Assembly (NCBI GenBank): GCA_001769505.1
Contig: MEOF01000050.1
Coordinates: forward strand, 1 to 64,000
Length of the DNA stretch: 64,000 nt
DNA from: Bacteroidetes bacterium GWF2_33_38
GTDB lineage: Bacteria > Bacteroidota > Bacteroidia > Bacteroidales > GWF2-33-38
Direction of reading: 5' to 3'
Shown: piece by piece, positions 45,365 through 53,989 of the stretch
Layout of the letters: each line of letters begins with the position of its first letter
How positions within the stretch are numbered: the first letter of the stretch is position 1
Program-made: the position numbers and the translations under genes
The notes under the pieces: model-generated
Seen by the model: the letters and a program-made list of their open reading frames with translations, nothing else
Told to the model about the DNA's origin: nothing
Database searches by the model: none

Positions 45365-45991
45365 ATGAAAAAAAATCTAAAAATATTTTTTCTATTTCTT
45401 TTCTTTATAGTAATCGTTTCAACGCTTTTTCTGTTTTCGCAGAATACGACACAGTTGAAAGAAGACAATTTACGGTTTGAAGAGAAAGTAAAAGACGCTT
45501 TAACTTTTTGTGAAACAAATGATTACAACACCGATTTTTGTATTTTGATAGATATGAAAATTCATTCAGGGAAGTATCGTATGTTTATTTATGATTTCAA
45601 AAGCAAAAAAGTGGAAAGGCAGTCTTTGTGTGCTCATGGGTGTGGAAAAAACGACTTGACAAGTACAGGAGCTCAACCTTTTTTCAGTAATGAAGAAGGG
45701 AGTTTATTAACATCGCTTGGAAAATATAAAATAGGTGCTCGTTCATACAGTCAGTGGGGAATTAATGTGCATTATAAATTGCATGGCTTGGAAGCGAGCA
45801 ATAATAATGCTTATAAACGCAATGTCGTGCTTCATTCTCATTCACCTGTTCCTACTGTTGAAATTTATCCCTTGCATATGCCTATGGGTTGGAGTTATGG
45901 ATGTCCCGTTATAGACAATTCGACAATGTCCTACCTAGATGCCAAACTGAAAAATACTAAAAAATCGGTACTTCTATGGATTTATTCCTAA
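45365..45991 (+). CDS. Murein L,D-transpeptidase (YkuD_2-type), second copy
   Basis: 208 residues. N-terminal membrane/signal segment (IFFLFLFFIVIVSTLFLF), then the catalytic domain with DMKIHSGKYRMFIYDFKSKK, SNEEGSLLTSLGKYKIG, His157 in NVVLHSHSP and catalytic Cys180 in GWSYGCPVID. It is a paralog of 17565-18245, sharing the SNEEGSL stretch. It probably acts on peptidoglycan stem peptides in the periplasm. It lies 90 bp after the GlsB-like gene and ends 64 bp before a convergent gene. Confidence 0.87.
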   Translation: MKKNLKIFFLFLFFIVIVSTLFLFSQNTTQLKEDNLRFEEKVKDALTFCETNDYNTDFCILIDMKIHSGKYRMFIYDFKSKKVERQSLCAHGCGKNDLTSTGAQPFFSNEEGSLLTSLGKYKIGARSYSQWGINVHYKLHGLEASNNNAYKRNVVLHSHSPVPTVEIYPLHMPMGWSYGCPVIDNSTMSYLDAKLKNTKKSVLLWIYS

Positions 45992-46055
45992 CAAAAAGGT
46001 AATAATATTTGGAGTCTAAAAACTGCGTCTCAATTTGTAATTCCCAACCCCGTCC

Positions 46056-47351
46056 CTACTTGTTGTAAAGAATTTCTATTTTATCAATGGTTTCAGCAAA
46101 AGAGACTTGTTTTATCAAATTTAATTCAGGAAAATCATAGGTGTAAATAGTATTTGCTGAATACATAATGATTTCGCTGTTTATTTCGTCGAAAATAATT
46201 TTTGTTGCATCAATTCCGCTTAATACTTCGGTTAAACTCGAATAGATAAAATTGAATTTGTACAATGAATTATTGGCAATGATATAAGCTATGTTCGTTC
46301 CTATTTTTACCGAAGAGTGATAATTGGTTTCCGGTAGCGAAATAATTTCGTCAATCATATCGTAATAAATTGAGTAAGACTTAATCAATAAAGTGTCTTC
46401 TTTCTGTCCGATTAAATATAAAATTTCATTGTTTCTGTCAATAATATTTTGAACATCAAAGTTTGAATAAATTGAAGTCAAGGCAGCTCCTGATGTATAA
46501 TTAGCCGTTGCAAATTTATTAATTCCGCCAACACCTTGTGCTGTAATTGCGACAAGGTCGTTGAATTTGAAAAATTTTACTGGGCTTAGGTTTTCGTCAG
46601 AAATATACAATGTTTTTCGAACAGTTCCATCGTTATCAATTCCTATAATTGAACTTTTGTTTTGAGAAACAAAGGCATAATTATCGAACATTTTAGTTGT
46701 TCCTTTATAAATATCTGTAATTGCATTGTATATATCTTCTTTTTGCCAAACCGACGTTCCGTTTTCAAATTCGTATGCAGAAATACTCTCGTTTGTTTTG
46801 CCAGTAAAGTATATTTGTTTATTATGCGAACTTATTGTAGCATCGGCAATTGCATCTTGAATAGACAATATCAATTCGCTCCCCAACGAGTCGGATAATT
46901 TATACACATTTGTAGAATTTTCATCGGTATGTGAAAAAATAATCAATCCTTCTTTAACTTTCGGAATTTCTGAAATATATAAGCTTGTAAAAGACTTCGT
47001 TTCGTTGCTTCCATCTGATGCTTTAACCAATAAATAATATTTTCCAGAAACCAAATATTGATTAGAAATCACAAAATTTTCATTTAGTTCATAAGTGTCG
47101 CTATTGGGATTAATCGTGATAGATGTAGACTGTGAAACATTATTATCATCAACAATATTTATTTGGATTGAAACAATCTCTTCATCGTCTGTTATCATTC
47201 CTGAAATATGAATTGTGTCAACAACATCAATGCTTGAATTTTGAGTCGGCGTTTGAATTGAAATAATAGGCTTAACATTGTCGATTTCATCTTTACATGA
47301 AAAAAATAAAATACTAAAGAGAGCAAATAATGCTATGTGTTTTATATTCAT
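46056..47351 (-). CDS. Lipoprotein with Ig-like and propeller-like domains
   Basis: 431 residues. Lipoprotein signal (ALFALFSILFFSC-KDE). Residues about 25-125 form an Ig/cadherin-like domain (PTQNSSIDVVDTIHISGMITDDEEI, GKYYLLVKASDGSNETK), the rest a series of short beta repeats compatible with a beta-propeller (LIIFSHTDENSTNVYKL, KQIYFTGKTNESISAYEF). Function unknown; envelope-bound. The start at 47349-47351 puts the signal peptide at the N-terminus, while the upstream frame adds 33 unlikely residues. It is divergent from dnaB. Confidence 0.75.
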   Translation of the reverse strand: MNIKHIALFALFSILFFSCKDEIDNVKPIISIQTPTQNSSIDVVDTIHISGMITDDEEIVSIQINIVDDNNVSQSTSITINPNSDTYELNENFVISNQYLVSGKYYLLVKASDGSNETKSFTSLYISEIPKVKEGLIIFSHTDENSTNVYKLSDSLGSELILSIQDAIADATISSHNKQIYFTGKTNESISAYEFENGTSVWQKEDIYNAITDIYKGTTKMFDNYAFVSQNKSSIIGIDNDGTVRKTLYISDENLSPVKFFKFNDLVAITAQGVGGINKFATANYTSGAALTSIYSNFDVQNIIDRNNEILYLIGQKEDTLLIKSYSIYYDMIDEIISLPETNYHSSVKIGTNIAYIIANNSLYKFNFIYSSLTEVLSGIDATKIIFDEINSEIIMYSANTIYTYDFPELNLIKQVSFAETIDKIEILYNK

Positions 47352-47505
47352 GATATTATACTCGGTTTTTTTAGCTTTAAATCTCTCATTAAAAGTATAT
47401 AAAAATATTAACAAATTTTCAACACAAAAATAGTTAGTAAAACGATTCATTATTTATACAATCCCGCATTTATATTTGTTATTTTTGGATACGAAATTTA
47501 AGCAA

Positions 47506-49047
47506 ATGATTGATAAAAACAAAAACGATAAGTTTTCAAAACAAAAGAAAAACAGTTCAATTACTAGTGAAACTGTATTAGAAATGGGAAAAATTCCTCC
47601 ACAGGCTATTGATTTGGAGGAAGCTGTGCTAGGTGCGATAATGCTCGAAAAAGACGCTTTAATTACCATTTTAGATATTTTAAAACCCGAGAGTTTTTAT
47701 AAAGCTGAACATCAAAAAATTTATGATGTAATTCGAGATTTATCGAAAGAAAATCAAGCGGTTGATATTCTGACTGTAAAAGAAGAGTTGCGAAAAAGAG
47801 GCGAGTTGGATTCTGTTGGAGGGGCTTATTATATTACTCAACTTACCAATCGAGTTGCTTCGGCAGCTCACGTCGAATTTCATGCACGAATAGTTGCACA
47901 AAAATATATTCAACGCGAATTAATACGTATTTCAAGTGAAATTCAAACGCTTTCTTTCGACGATTCGGTAGATGTGCTTGAACTACTTGACTTTGCTGAA
48001 AATGCAATTTTTGAAATTGCCGAAGGAAATATTAAAAAAGAAGTAACCAAAATTAATGTTTTAATCGACAAAGCAATTAAAGAAATTGAAGCCGCAGGGA
48101 AGAAAGAAGATGGTTTGAGCGGAGTTCCCTCAGGTTTTACTGGAATTGATAGAATTACTTCCGGTTGGCAGCGTTCCGATTTAGTAGTTATAGCTGCACG
48201 CCCGTCGATGGGTAAAACAGCTTTTGTTTTATCAATGGCCAGAAACATGGCTGTTAATCATAAACGCCCCATTGCCCTTTTCTCGCTTGAAATGTCGTCG
48301 CTTCAGCTAGTTAATCGATTAATTGTAAGCGAAACCGAACTTGCTGCCGATAAAGTTAGAAATGGAAGACTAGAAGATTTTGAATGGCAGCAACTCGAAA
48401 CAAAAGTCAAATCTCTAATCGCGGCTCCTATTTATATTGACGATACACCTGCAATTTCATTATTTGAGCTTCGGGCAAAATGCCGTAGATTAAAAGCTCA
48501 ACACGATATTCAACTTATTATTATCGACTATCTTCAACTTATGACAGCAGGTTCTGATATGAGAGGAAACAGAGAACAAGAGGTTAGCATCATTTCTCGT
48601 TCGCTTAAGGCAATTGCTAAGGAATTAGAGGTGCCGGTAATTGCATTATCACAGTTAAATCGTTCGGTCGAAATGAGGTCGGGAGACAAGCGTCCACAAC
48701 TTTCCGATCTTCGCGAATCGGGAGCTATTGAGCAAGATGCTGATATTGTTCTTTTTATCCATCGACCTGAAAGGTATGGATTACTCGAATTTGAAGATGG
48801 CTCTGAAACTAAAGGAATGGCAGAAATAATCATAGCAAAACATCGAAACGGAGCAATAGGAGACGTAAGGTTGAGATTCAGAAATGAATATGCTCGATTC
48901 GAAGATTATGCCCATGATTTTTCGGGTGATAATACATTTGGTCAAGAACCGGCAGTTACATATAAATCGAAAATGAATCAGGAAGAAATACCTTCTGATT
49001 TAATTCAGCCCAACAAAGGGTTTGATAATGAAGCTGCTCCATTTTAA
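47506..49047 (+). CDS. dnaB: Replicative DNA helicase DnaB
   Basis: 513 residues. N-terminal primase-interacting domain (PPQAIDLEEAVLGAIMLEKDAL), linker, and RecA-like ATPase: Walker A AARPSMGKTAFVLS, Walker B LIIIDYLQLM, ALSQLNRSVEMR, DLRESGAIEQDADIVLFIHRPE, and HRNGAIGDVRLRF. It unwinds DNA at the replication fork as a hexamer. The ATG at 47506 is preferred, because the TTG upstream overlaps a -7-like TATATTTG (47471-47478). No intein is present. Confidence 0.97.
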   Translation: MIDKNKNDKFSKQKKNSSITSETVLEMGKIPPQAIDLEEAVLGAIMLEKDALITILDILKPESFYKAEHQKIYDVIRDLSKENQAVDILTVKEELRKRGELDSVGGAYYITQLTNRVASAAHVEFHARIVAQKYIQRELIRISSEIQTLSFDDSVDVLELLDFAENAIFEIAEGNIKKEVTKINVLIDKAIKEIEAAGKKEDGLSGVPSGFTGIDRITSGWQRSDLVVIAARPSMGKTAFVLSMARNMAVNHKRPIALFSLEMSSLQLVNRLIVSETELAADKVRNGRLEDFEWQQLETKVKSLIAAPIYIDDTPAISLFELRAKCRRLKAQHDIQLIIIDYLQLMTAGSDMRGNREQEVSIISRSLKAIAKELEVPVIALSQLNRSVEMRSGDKRPQLSDLRESGAIEQDADIVLFIHRPERYGLLEFEDGSETKGMAEIIIAKHRNGAIGDVRLRFRNEYARFEDYAHDFSGDNTFGQEPAVTYKSKMNQEEIPSDLIQPNKGFDNEAAPF

Positions 49048-49072
49048 ATTTAGCAAATATTAACCTTTGAAT

Positions 49073-49104
49073 TTTGAAGATTTCATGCGATTAACGTAAC
49101 TTTG
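49073..49104 (+). promoter_or_regulatory. Bacteroidota-type promoter
   Basis: TTTG at 49073-49076, a spacer of exactly 20 nt, then TAACTTTG at 49097-49104: a full match to TTTG-N19-21-TAnnTTTG, ending 14 bp before the ATG at 49119. It gives the secreted protein gene its own promoter after dnaB. Confidence 0.75.
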
Positions 49105-49118
49105 TTTAAAACAACAAA

Positions 49119-50378
49119 ATGAGATTAGCTTTTATTACATTCCTATTTTTTCAACTATTGGGGTTAAATGTATTTGCTTCGTCGTTATTGATTCCTATGG
49201 ACGATAGTCAGAAAAATCACCTTAAAGCTTATGGTATTGCTTATTGGACACTTCAAAACGAAGTCGAAGTGCAATGGTTGTTAAACTACCGAGGCGGAAG
49301 TTTTTTAATTCAAAACTTATCGGATATTCAAAATGAGTGTGTTATCAGAGGAGTTAGTTTTGAAATAATTGCCGATGTACAGGCTACTCAAATTATGAAT
49401 GAAATTGCTCAAGCCGATGTAAACATGGATATAGCAAAACTTGAAAAAGCTCCAAAAATTGCTGTTTACACGCCGAAAAATAAACAACCTTGGGACGATG
49501 CCGTTACTTTAGCTTTAACTTACGCAGAAATTCCTTACGATCTAATTTACGATCCCGATATAATTGAGGGTAAACTTTCAAATTACGATTGGCTACATCT
49601 TCATCATGAGGATTTTACTGGGCAATACGGAAAATTTTACTCAATGTACAAAAGTGCTGCTTGGTACAAAGAACAGCAATATGAAACCGAAGCCATGGCA
49701 AAATCCTTTGGATTTAACAAAGTTTCAAAACTAAAATTATTCATTGTAAAATCGATTAAAGAATTTGTTTTAAATGGCGGTTTTTTATTTGCAATGTGTT
49801 CAGCAACAGATTCGTATGATATTGCTTTAAGTTCTGAAAATACTGATGTTTGTGAGCATATGTTTGATGGAGACGCTGCAGATGCTCATATGCAAGAAAA
49901 GTTGGATTATTCGCAAACCTTTGCTTTTAAAGATTATACATTGAGTAAAAACCCCTTAGAATACGAGTTTTCTAATATTGATGTTTCTACTTCTAGAAAA
50001 GTAAATAAAGATGAAGATTATTTTACATTGTTCGAGTTTTCGGCAAAATGGGATCCTATTCCAACTATGTTGTGTCAAAATCATACAAATATGATTAAGG
50101 GATTTATGGGACAAACAACAGCCTATAATAAAAATTTTGTAAAATCGAATGTGTTGGTCATGGGCGAAAATAAGTCAGCTAACGAAGCTAGGTATATACA
50201 TGGCGAATTTGGAAAAGGAACGTGGACTTTTTTTGGAGGACACGACCCCGAAGATTATCAACATTATGTGTACGACCCGCCAACCGAACTTGATTTACAT
50301 CCAAATTCTCCCGGTTATCGTTTAATTTTGAATAATGTTTTATTTCCAGCTGCAAAAAAGAAAAAGCAAAAAACCTAG
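49119..50378 (+). CDS. Conserved secreted protein with amidotransferase-like fold features
   Basis: 419 residues with a signal peptide (FITFLFFQLLGLNVFASS). The body resembles a Bacteroidota family often labelled asparagine synthetase B in databases, but no asparagine synthetase motifs are present and the protein is exported. The segment FVLNGGFLFAMCSATDSYDIAL looks like the nucleophile turn of class I glutamine-amidotransferase-like folds, and GTWTFFGGHDPEDYQHYV could hold the His partner. LHLHHEDFTGQYGKFY is His-rich. Function unknown; envelope location is sure from the signal. It has its own promoter (49073-49104). Confidence 0.6.
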   Translation: MRLAFITFLFFQLLGLNVFASSLLIPMDDSQKNHLKAYGIAYWTLQNEVEVQWLLNYRGGSFLIQNLSDIQNECVIRGVSFEIIADVQATQIMNEIAQADVNMDIAKLEKAPKIAVYTPKNKQPWDDAVTLALTYAEIPYDLIYDPDIIEGKLSNYDWLHLHHEDFTGQYGKFYSMYKSAAWYKEQQYETEAMAKSFGFNKVSKLKLFIVKSIKEFVLNGGFLFAMCSATDSYDIALSSENTDVCEHMFDGDAADAHMQEKLDYSQTFAFKDYTLSKNPLEYEFSNIDVSTSRKVNKDEDYFTLFEFSAKWDPIPTMLCQNHTNMIKGFMGQTTAYNKNFVKSNVLVMGENKSANEARYIHGEFGKGTWTFFGGHDPEDYQHYVYDPPTELDLHPNSPGYRLILNNVLFPAAKKKKQKT

Positions 50379-50407
50379 CGAAAAAATTGCACAGTTTAAA
50401 AAAATGT

Positions 50408-50980
50408 ATGGAATCAGTTTATATTGAAGGAAAAACATTTAATAAAATACCGTATTCAAAAAATCAGTTGAATATAGGCGAGTATGAAAATTGTACATTC
50501 ATAAATTGCGACTTTTCAAACTCTGACTTTGCTGGAATAAATTTTATGGATTGTGTTTTTGATAATTGCAATTTGAGCATGGTTAACTTGGCGAATACTG
50601 CTTTTCGTGAAATTACCTTTAGAAATTGCAAAATGCTTGGACTACACTTTGAAAACTGTAACAAGTTTGGGTTATCTTTTAATTTTGAAAATACCAGTTT
50701 AAATCATTCTTCATTCTATCAAACGAAAATTAAAAAAACGAATTTTAAGAACACATCTCTTCAAGAAGTTGATTTTAGTGAATGTGATTTGACTAATTCT
50801 ATTTTTGATAATTGCGACTTTTTGGGAGCAACTTTTGAAAATACATCTATTGAAAATGCTGACCTAGAGACATCATTCAATTATGCAATTGATCCTATCT
50901 CAAATCGAATAAAAAAGGCTAAATTTTCTTTGTCTGGAATTTCAGGATTATTGGTTAATTTTGATGTCATAATTGTGTGA
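50408..50980 (+). CDS. Pentapeptide-repeat protein
   Basis: 190 residues, of which about 25-165 are pentapeptide repeats of the form A(D/N)LxX: CTFINCDFSNSDFAGINFMD, NTSLQEVDFSECDLTNSIFD. These fold into a right-handed quadrilateral beta helix. Length and pattern resemble Qnr/MfpA-like proteins that mimic DNA and protect gyrase, but many pentapeptide proteins have other or unknown roles. The ATG at 50408 was taken over a TTG at 50387. It lies 29 bp after the secreted protein gene and converges on the rhodanese operon. Confidence 0.85.
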   Translation: MESVYIEGKTFNKIPYSKNQLNIGEYENCTFINCDFSNSDFAGINFMDCVFDNCNLSMVNLANTAFREITFRNCKMLGLHFENCNKFGLSFNFENTSLNHSSFYQTKIKKTNFKNTSLQEVDFSECDLTNSIFDNCDFLGATFENTSIENADLETSFNYAIDPISNRIKKAKFSLSGISGLLVNFDVIIV

Positions 50981-50989
50981 ATTAGCAAC

Positions 50990-52117
50990 TTAACTACAAC
51001 CACCTTGAACGGATTTCTTCTTATTTTCACCTGATTTAGATTTCGTTGCAGGAGAGGAAATTTTTGAAGTCTGTACAGGCACAGACAACTCGTCGAAAAA
51101 ATTTTTATCGTTTTCGCCTTCAGCGTATTCGAAATCGTTCACATTTTCTTCTGCATTAAAAACTGGCCACCCGTACTCTTTCATCTTATCGTAAATCATG
51201 CCATTTGCTCCAAACAAAACTGACTTAGCATCGTAACCTAATGTACGTAAATAAGCAACAACAAAAGCAGAATATTGTCCTGTACCACAATAAACAACAA
51301 TTTGTTTATCGGTTGGCAATGTTCTAAGCAAAGTGTTTAATTGCAAATCTTTAAGAGGCTCGTAATTAACACTTCCATTAATATGAGCAGCATCATATTT
51401 TGATTTTGACCAAAAACTTAAAATATAGTATAAGTTTTGATTTGCAAAAACATCTTCAATATTTGCTTTAAAAGCGGCATCTTCTGTAAAAAGATAACTG
51501 ATACGAGATTCTAAAATTTTTGATGCTGATTTTTGATCGGTTTTAATTTCAGGTAAATTTTGAGGAGCTTGTTTTTCGGTGTTTTCTTTTACAAAATATG
51601 GAGCATATTTGTTTGAAGTATTTTTCATCCAAAAATCCTTGGCAAAATCTTTATTCCAAGAACTCATTCCCCATCTCATCGAATATACATTACTGTATCC
51701 TGCCAATCGGAGTAAACCTGAATAATATGCCGACATCTGTCCGCTATAACACACAATCACAATTTTTTGAAACATATATGGATTTATGTTATTTGAAAAA
51801 TAGTTTAATAAATTTTTAAACTCAACGTTTTTGGCTCCTGGTATATGACCAGCTTGAAAAAAATCTGTATTTCTGATATCAATGATGTGATATTGAGAGT
51901 TTTTGAAATTTGAATTTATTTCTTCAGCATCAATTAAAAAAGGAGCTTTGGCATCTTGAATAATATTTCCGTATTTTTCGACATACGCAATTAATTTTTC
52001 ACTTTCAGATTTTAAGATATTGTCTTCGCTGTACGAAGGTATAATTATGCTTTCATCCTCTTTTGAACAAGCTATAAATAAAATAGATACTAATGCGTAA
52101 ATTAAAACTGTTTTCAT
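50990..52117 (-). CDS. Double-rhodanese lipoprotein with VQGGCS tail
   Basis: 375 residues. Lipoprotein signal (ALVSILFIAC-SKED), two rhodanese domains, both with an active-site cysteine: VCYSGQMSAYYSG in the first (loop of CxxGxxS type) and YCGTGQYSAFVVA in the second. The C-terminus has a Ser/Lys-rich linker and ends KKKSVQGGCS, shared with the two single rhodaneses of the operon. It would carry or transfer sulfane sulfur at the periplasmic side of a membrane. Last gene of the sulfur operon, 9 bp from the convergent pentapeptide gene. Confidence 0.88.
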   Translation of the reverse strand: MKTVLIYALVSILFIACSKEDESIIIPSYSEDNILKSESEKLIAYVEKYGNIIQDAKAPFLIDAEEINSNFKNSQYHIIDIRNTDFFQAGHIPGAKNVEFKNLLNYFSNNINPYMFQKIVIVCYSGQMSAYYSGLLRLAGYSNVYSMRWGMSSWNKDFAKDFWMKNTSNKYAPYFVKENTEKQAPQNLPEIKTDQKSASKILESRISYLFTEDAAFKANIEDVFANQNLYYILSFWSKSKYDAAHINGSVNYEPLKDLQLNTLLRTLPTDKQIVVYCGTGQYSAFVVAYLRTLGYDAKSVLFGANGMIYDKMKEYGWPVFNAEENVNDFEYAEGENDKNFFDELSVPVQTSKISSPATKSKSGENKKKSVQGGCS

Positions 52118-52146
52118 GAATAAAATTTTTTATTTTTCAAAATTGA

Positions 52147-52761
52147 TTAACTACAACCGCCCTGAACCGATTTTTTCTTTTTCCCTTCTGATTTCACAGA
52201 TACGCTTATTTTACTTGACGAAGAGCTTGATTCTTGACTTCCAGAAGTTTGCATCATTTTGCTGTAATCATACAATAAAATTTCGTCGTTATATGCAGTC
52301 CCTTTGGGTGAATATTTTTTAATTATATTGTTCGAAAAATAGTCGAGTCCGCCTTGTAGAACAAATATATTTTTAATCCCGAATTGTGTTAAAAGCATCC
52401 AAACTTGATTTGCCAAAATACCATTGTTACAATAAAAAACTTTTTTAACATCTGACTTATAAAACTCTATACTTTCTTCATTTAAAATTTTATGAATAGG
52501 AATATTAACTGCATTTTCGAGATGAAATGTATTAAACATATCTTCGTTGCGAACATCAACAAATACAACATTCGATTTTTTTTCTAATATGCTTTCGGCT
52601 GCATCAATCGGAGACATGTTTTTAGACAACTCTTTAGACTCTGTTAAAAATTCTTTTGCATTTATTTGAAAATCAAAATCATCGGAATTTGCAGAAATTA
52701 TAATAATAAAAATAATTCCAATTAAGGATAATAGCCCTATAACAACATTTGTTTTTTTCAT
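52147..52761 (-). CDS. Membrane-anchored rhodanese with VQGGCS tail
   Basis: 204 residues: one membrane helix (VVIGLLSLIGIIFIIIISA), a rhodanese domain (VVFVDVRNEDMFNTFHLENAVNIP) with active-site Cys in VFYCNNGILAN, then a Ser/Lys-rich linker and KKKKSVQGGCS. The ATG at 52759-52761 was chosen to match the paralog at 53359. A reading from 52836, next to the four-helix-bundle stop (TAA-ATG), would add 25 charged residues before the helix and is also possible. Presumed periplasmic sulfur carrier/transferase. Confidence 0.85.
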   Translation of the reverse strand: MKKTNVVIGLLSLIGIIFIIIISANSDDFDFQINAKEFLTESKELSKNMSPIDAAESILEKKSNVVFVDVRNEDMFNTFHLENAVNIPIHKILNEESIEFYKSDVKKVFYCNNGILANQVWMLLTQFGIKNIFVLQGGLDYFSNNIIKKYSPKGTAYNDEILLYDYSKMMQTSGSQESSSSSSKISVSVKSEGKKKKSVQGGCS

Positions 52762-52836
52762 CTCTCTATATATATTTATATCTGTATGTTTCTTTTTAAA
52801 AAAAGGCAAAACCAATTTTGCCCTATCTTTTTTCAT

Positions 52837-53307
52837 TTATTCTTCGTCAAATGAAGTAGTGTATGTTTTTGTATCAATATCTGAGTTTCTGTTGTACGAT
52901 TGGCTTGATGAGCCAGAACCATACGATTTATGTCTTGAATTACTATTGCTACTAATATTACGCCCAATGGATTTAATATAGTTGTTCAATTTAATTTCAT
53001 AGGCTTCTATTTCGGTCATTAACAAGTTTAAATCATCGTCAGAAATCAAATTTCTAAGCGAAGCTTTTGTAAGCCACGTTTTTGTTTCAAACAAAGAACC
53101 TCTTGCATTGTAGCCATAAGATTTTGATTCTTTTTGGCTGTAACGACCAAACCCTACTGCGATATTTGTTGCTATGCAATCTGCCGCTAATATTAATTCT
53201 TTTCCGATAGTTTCTTTACTAAATGCTTCCCAAGTATTGATTAATTTCCAAATTTTGTCGGATAATTCGTTGGCTGTTTGGTAAACTACTAATTCTTCTA
53301 ATCTCAT
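52837..53307 (-). CDS. Four-helix-bundle protein (23S rRNA IVP-like family)
   Basis: 156 residues. Residues 1-115 fit the four-helix-bundle family first found in 23S rRNA intervening sequences: LVVYQTANELSDKIWKL, ELILAADCIATNIAVGFGRY, NARGSLFETKTWLTKA. The tail (116-156) is Ser/Asn-rich and disordered. Members form pentamers and may bind nucleic acid, but their role is unknown. Here one lies inside an operon of sulfur genes, between two rhodaneses, an unusual setting. The stop directly precedes an ATG of the next gene frame. Confidence 0.85.
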   Translation of the reverse strand: MRLEELVVYQTANELSDKIWKLINTWEAFSKETIGKELILAADCIATNIAVGFGRYSQKESKSYGYNARGSLFETKTWLTKASLRNLISDDDLNLLMTEIEAYEIKLNNYIKSIGRNISSNSNSRHKSYGSGSSSQSYNRNSDIDTKTYTTSFDEE

Positions 53308-53358
53308 AATATTGAAATGGTTAAAGTTTATCTATTACAAATTTAATGTAATAAATAA

Positions 53359-53979
53359 TTAACTACAACCGCCTTGAACTGCTTTTTTACTCTTTTTTGA
53401 CGTATTAACTTGAATTGCTGTTGAACTACTAGAATTTTGTTGACTTTCAATTTTTACTCCAGTAAAAAATTGTTTTGCCGCAAGTCTGAAATTATATAAT
53501 TCAAACTCTTGCTTTGAGTCTATACTGTTGGGAAGCGTTGGATTAATGATTGTTGCAATCCATTCGTTAATGCCTCCTTTTAGAACATAGCAGTTTTTAT
53601 AACCCATTTGACGAGTTAGCATCCATGCTTCAGTAGCGAGAGTTGTTCCATTTGAATAAAAAATACTTTTCATTCCCGCTTGGTCTATATATGAAATCCA
53701 GTTTTCGGAAAATAAACTATCAATAGGTATGTTAATGGCATTTGGTAAAAAGAATTTCTCATATTCTTTTGCATCTCTTAAATCGATTAAAATAATTGAA
53801 GGGTCATTATCAATTATACTTTTAGCCAAATTATCAACAGAAATAAGATGCCCCGTTTTTTGAATTTCTTGAAGCATTTGCTTCGCATCTAGCTTTTGAT
53901 GAGATCTCGTAGGAGATAATAATAAACCTATTGAAGCTACGAGTAAAATGCAAATCAAAATAATATCTAATTTTTTCAT
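53359..53979 (-). CDS. Membrane-anchored rhodanese-like protein lacking the catalytic Cys, VQGGCS tail
   Basis: 206 residues: membrane helix (IILICILLVASIGLLLS), rhodanese fold (SIILIDLRDAKEYEKFFLPN, GYKNCYVLKGGINEW), and the tail KKSKKAVQGGCS. The active-site loop reads FYSNGTTLA with Ser109 where the paralog 52147-52761 has Cys (FYCNNGILA). It therefore should not work as an ordinary thiosulfate sulfurtransferase. The only cysteine near the C-terminus is that of GGCS, apart from Cys134 before YVLKGG. It lies 10 bp after a YeeE/YedE gene. Confidence 0.86.
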   Translation of the reverse strand: MKKLDIILICILLVASIGLLLSPTRSHQKLDAKQMLQEIQKTGHLISVDNLAKSIIDNDPSIILIDLRDAKEYEKFFLPNAINIPIDSLFSENWISYIDQAGMKSIFYSNGTTLATEAWMLTRQMGYKNCYVLKGGINEWIATIINPTLPNSIDSKQEFELYNFRLAAKQFFTGVKIESQQNSSSSTAIQVNTSKKSKKAVQGGCS

Positions 53980-53989
53980 AAATGATATT

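Noticed and set aside
50967..50979. A fifth near-copy of the promoter motif (AATTGTGTGAAT)
   Set aside because: It lies at the 3' end of the pentapeptide-repeat gene, has no CTTTG at the right distance, and no gene start follows.
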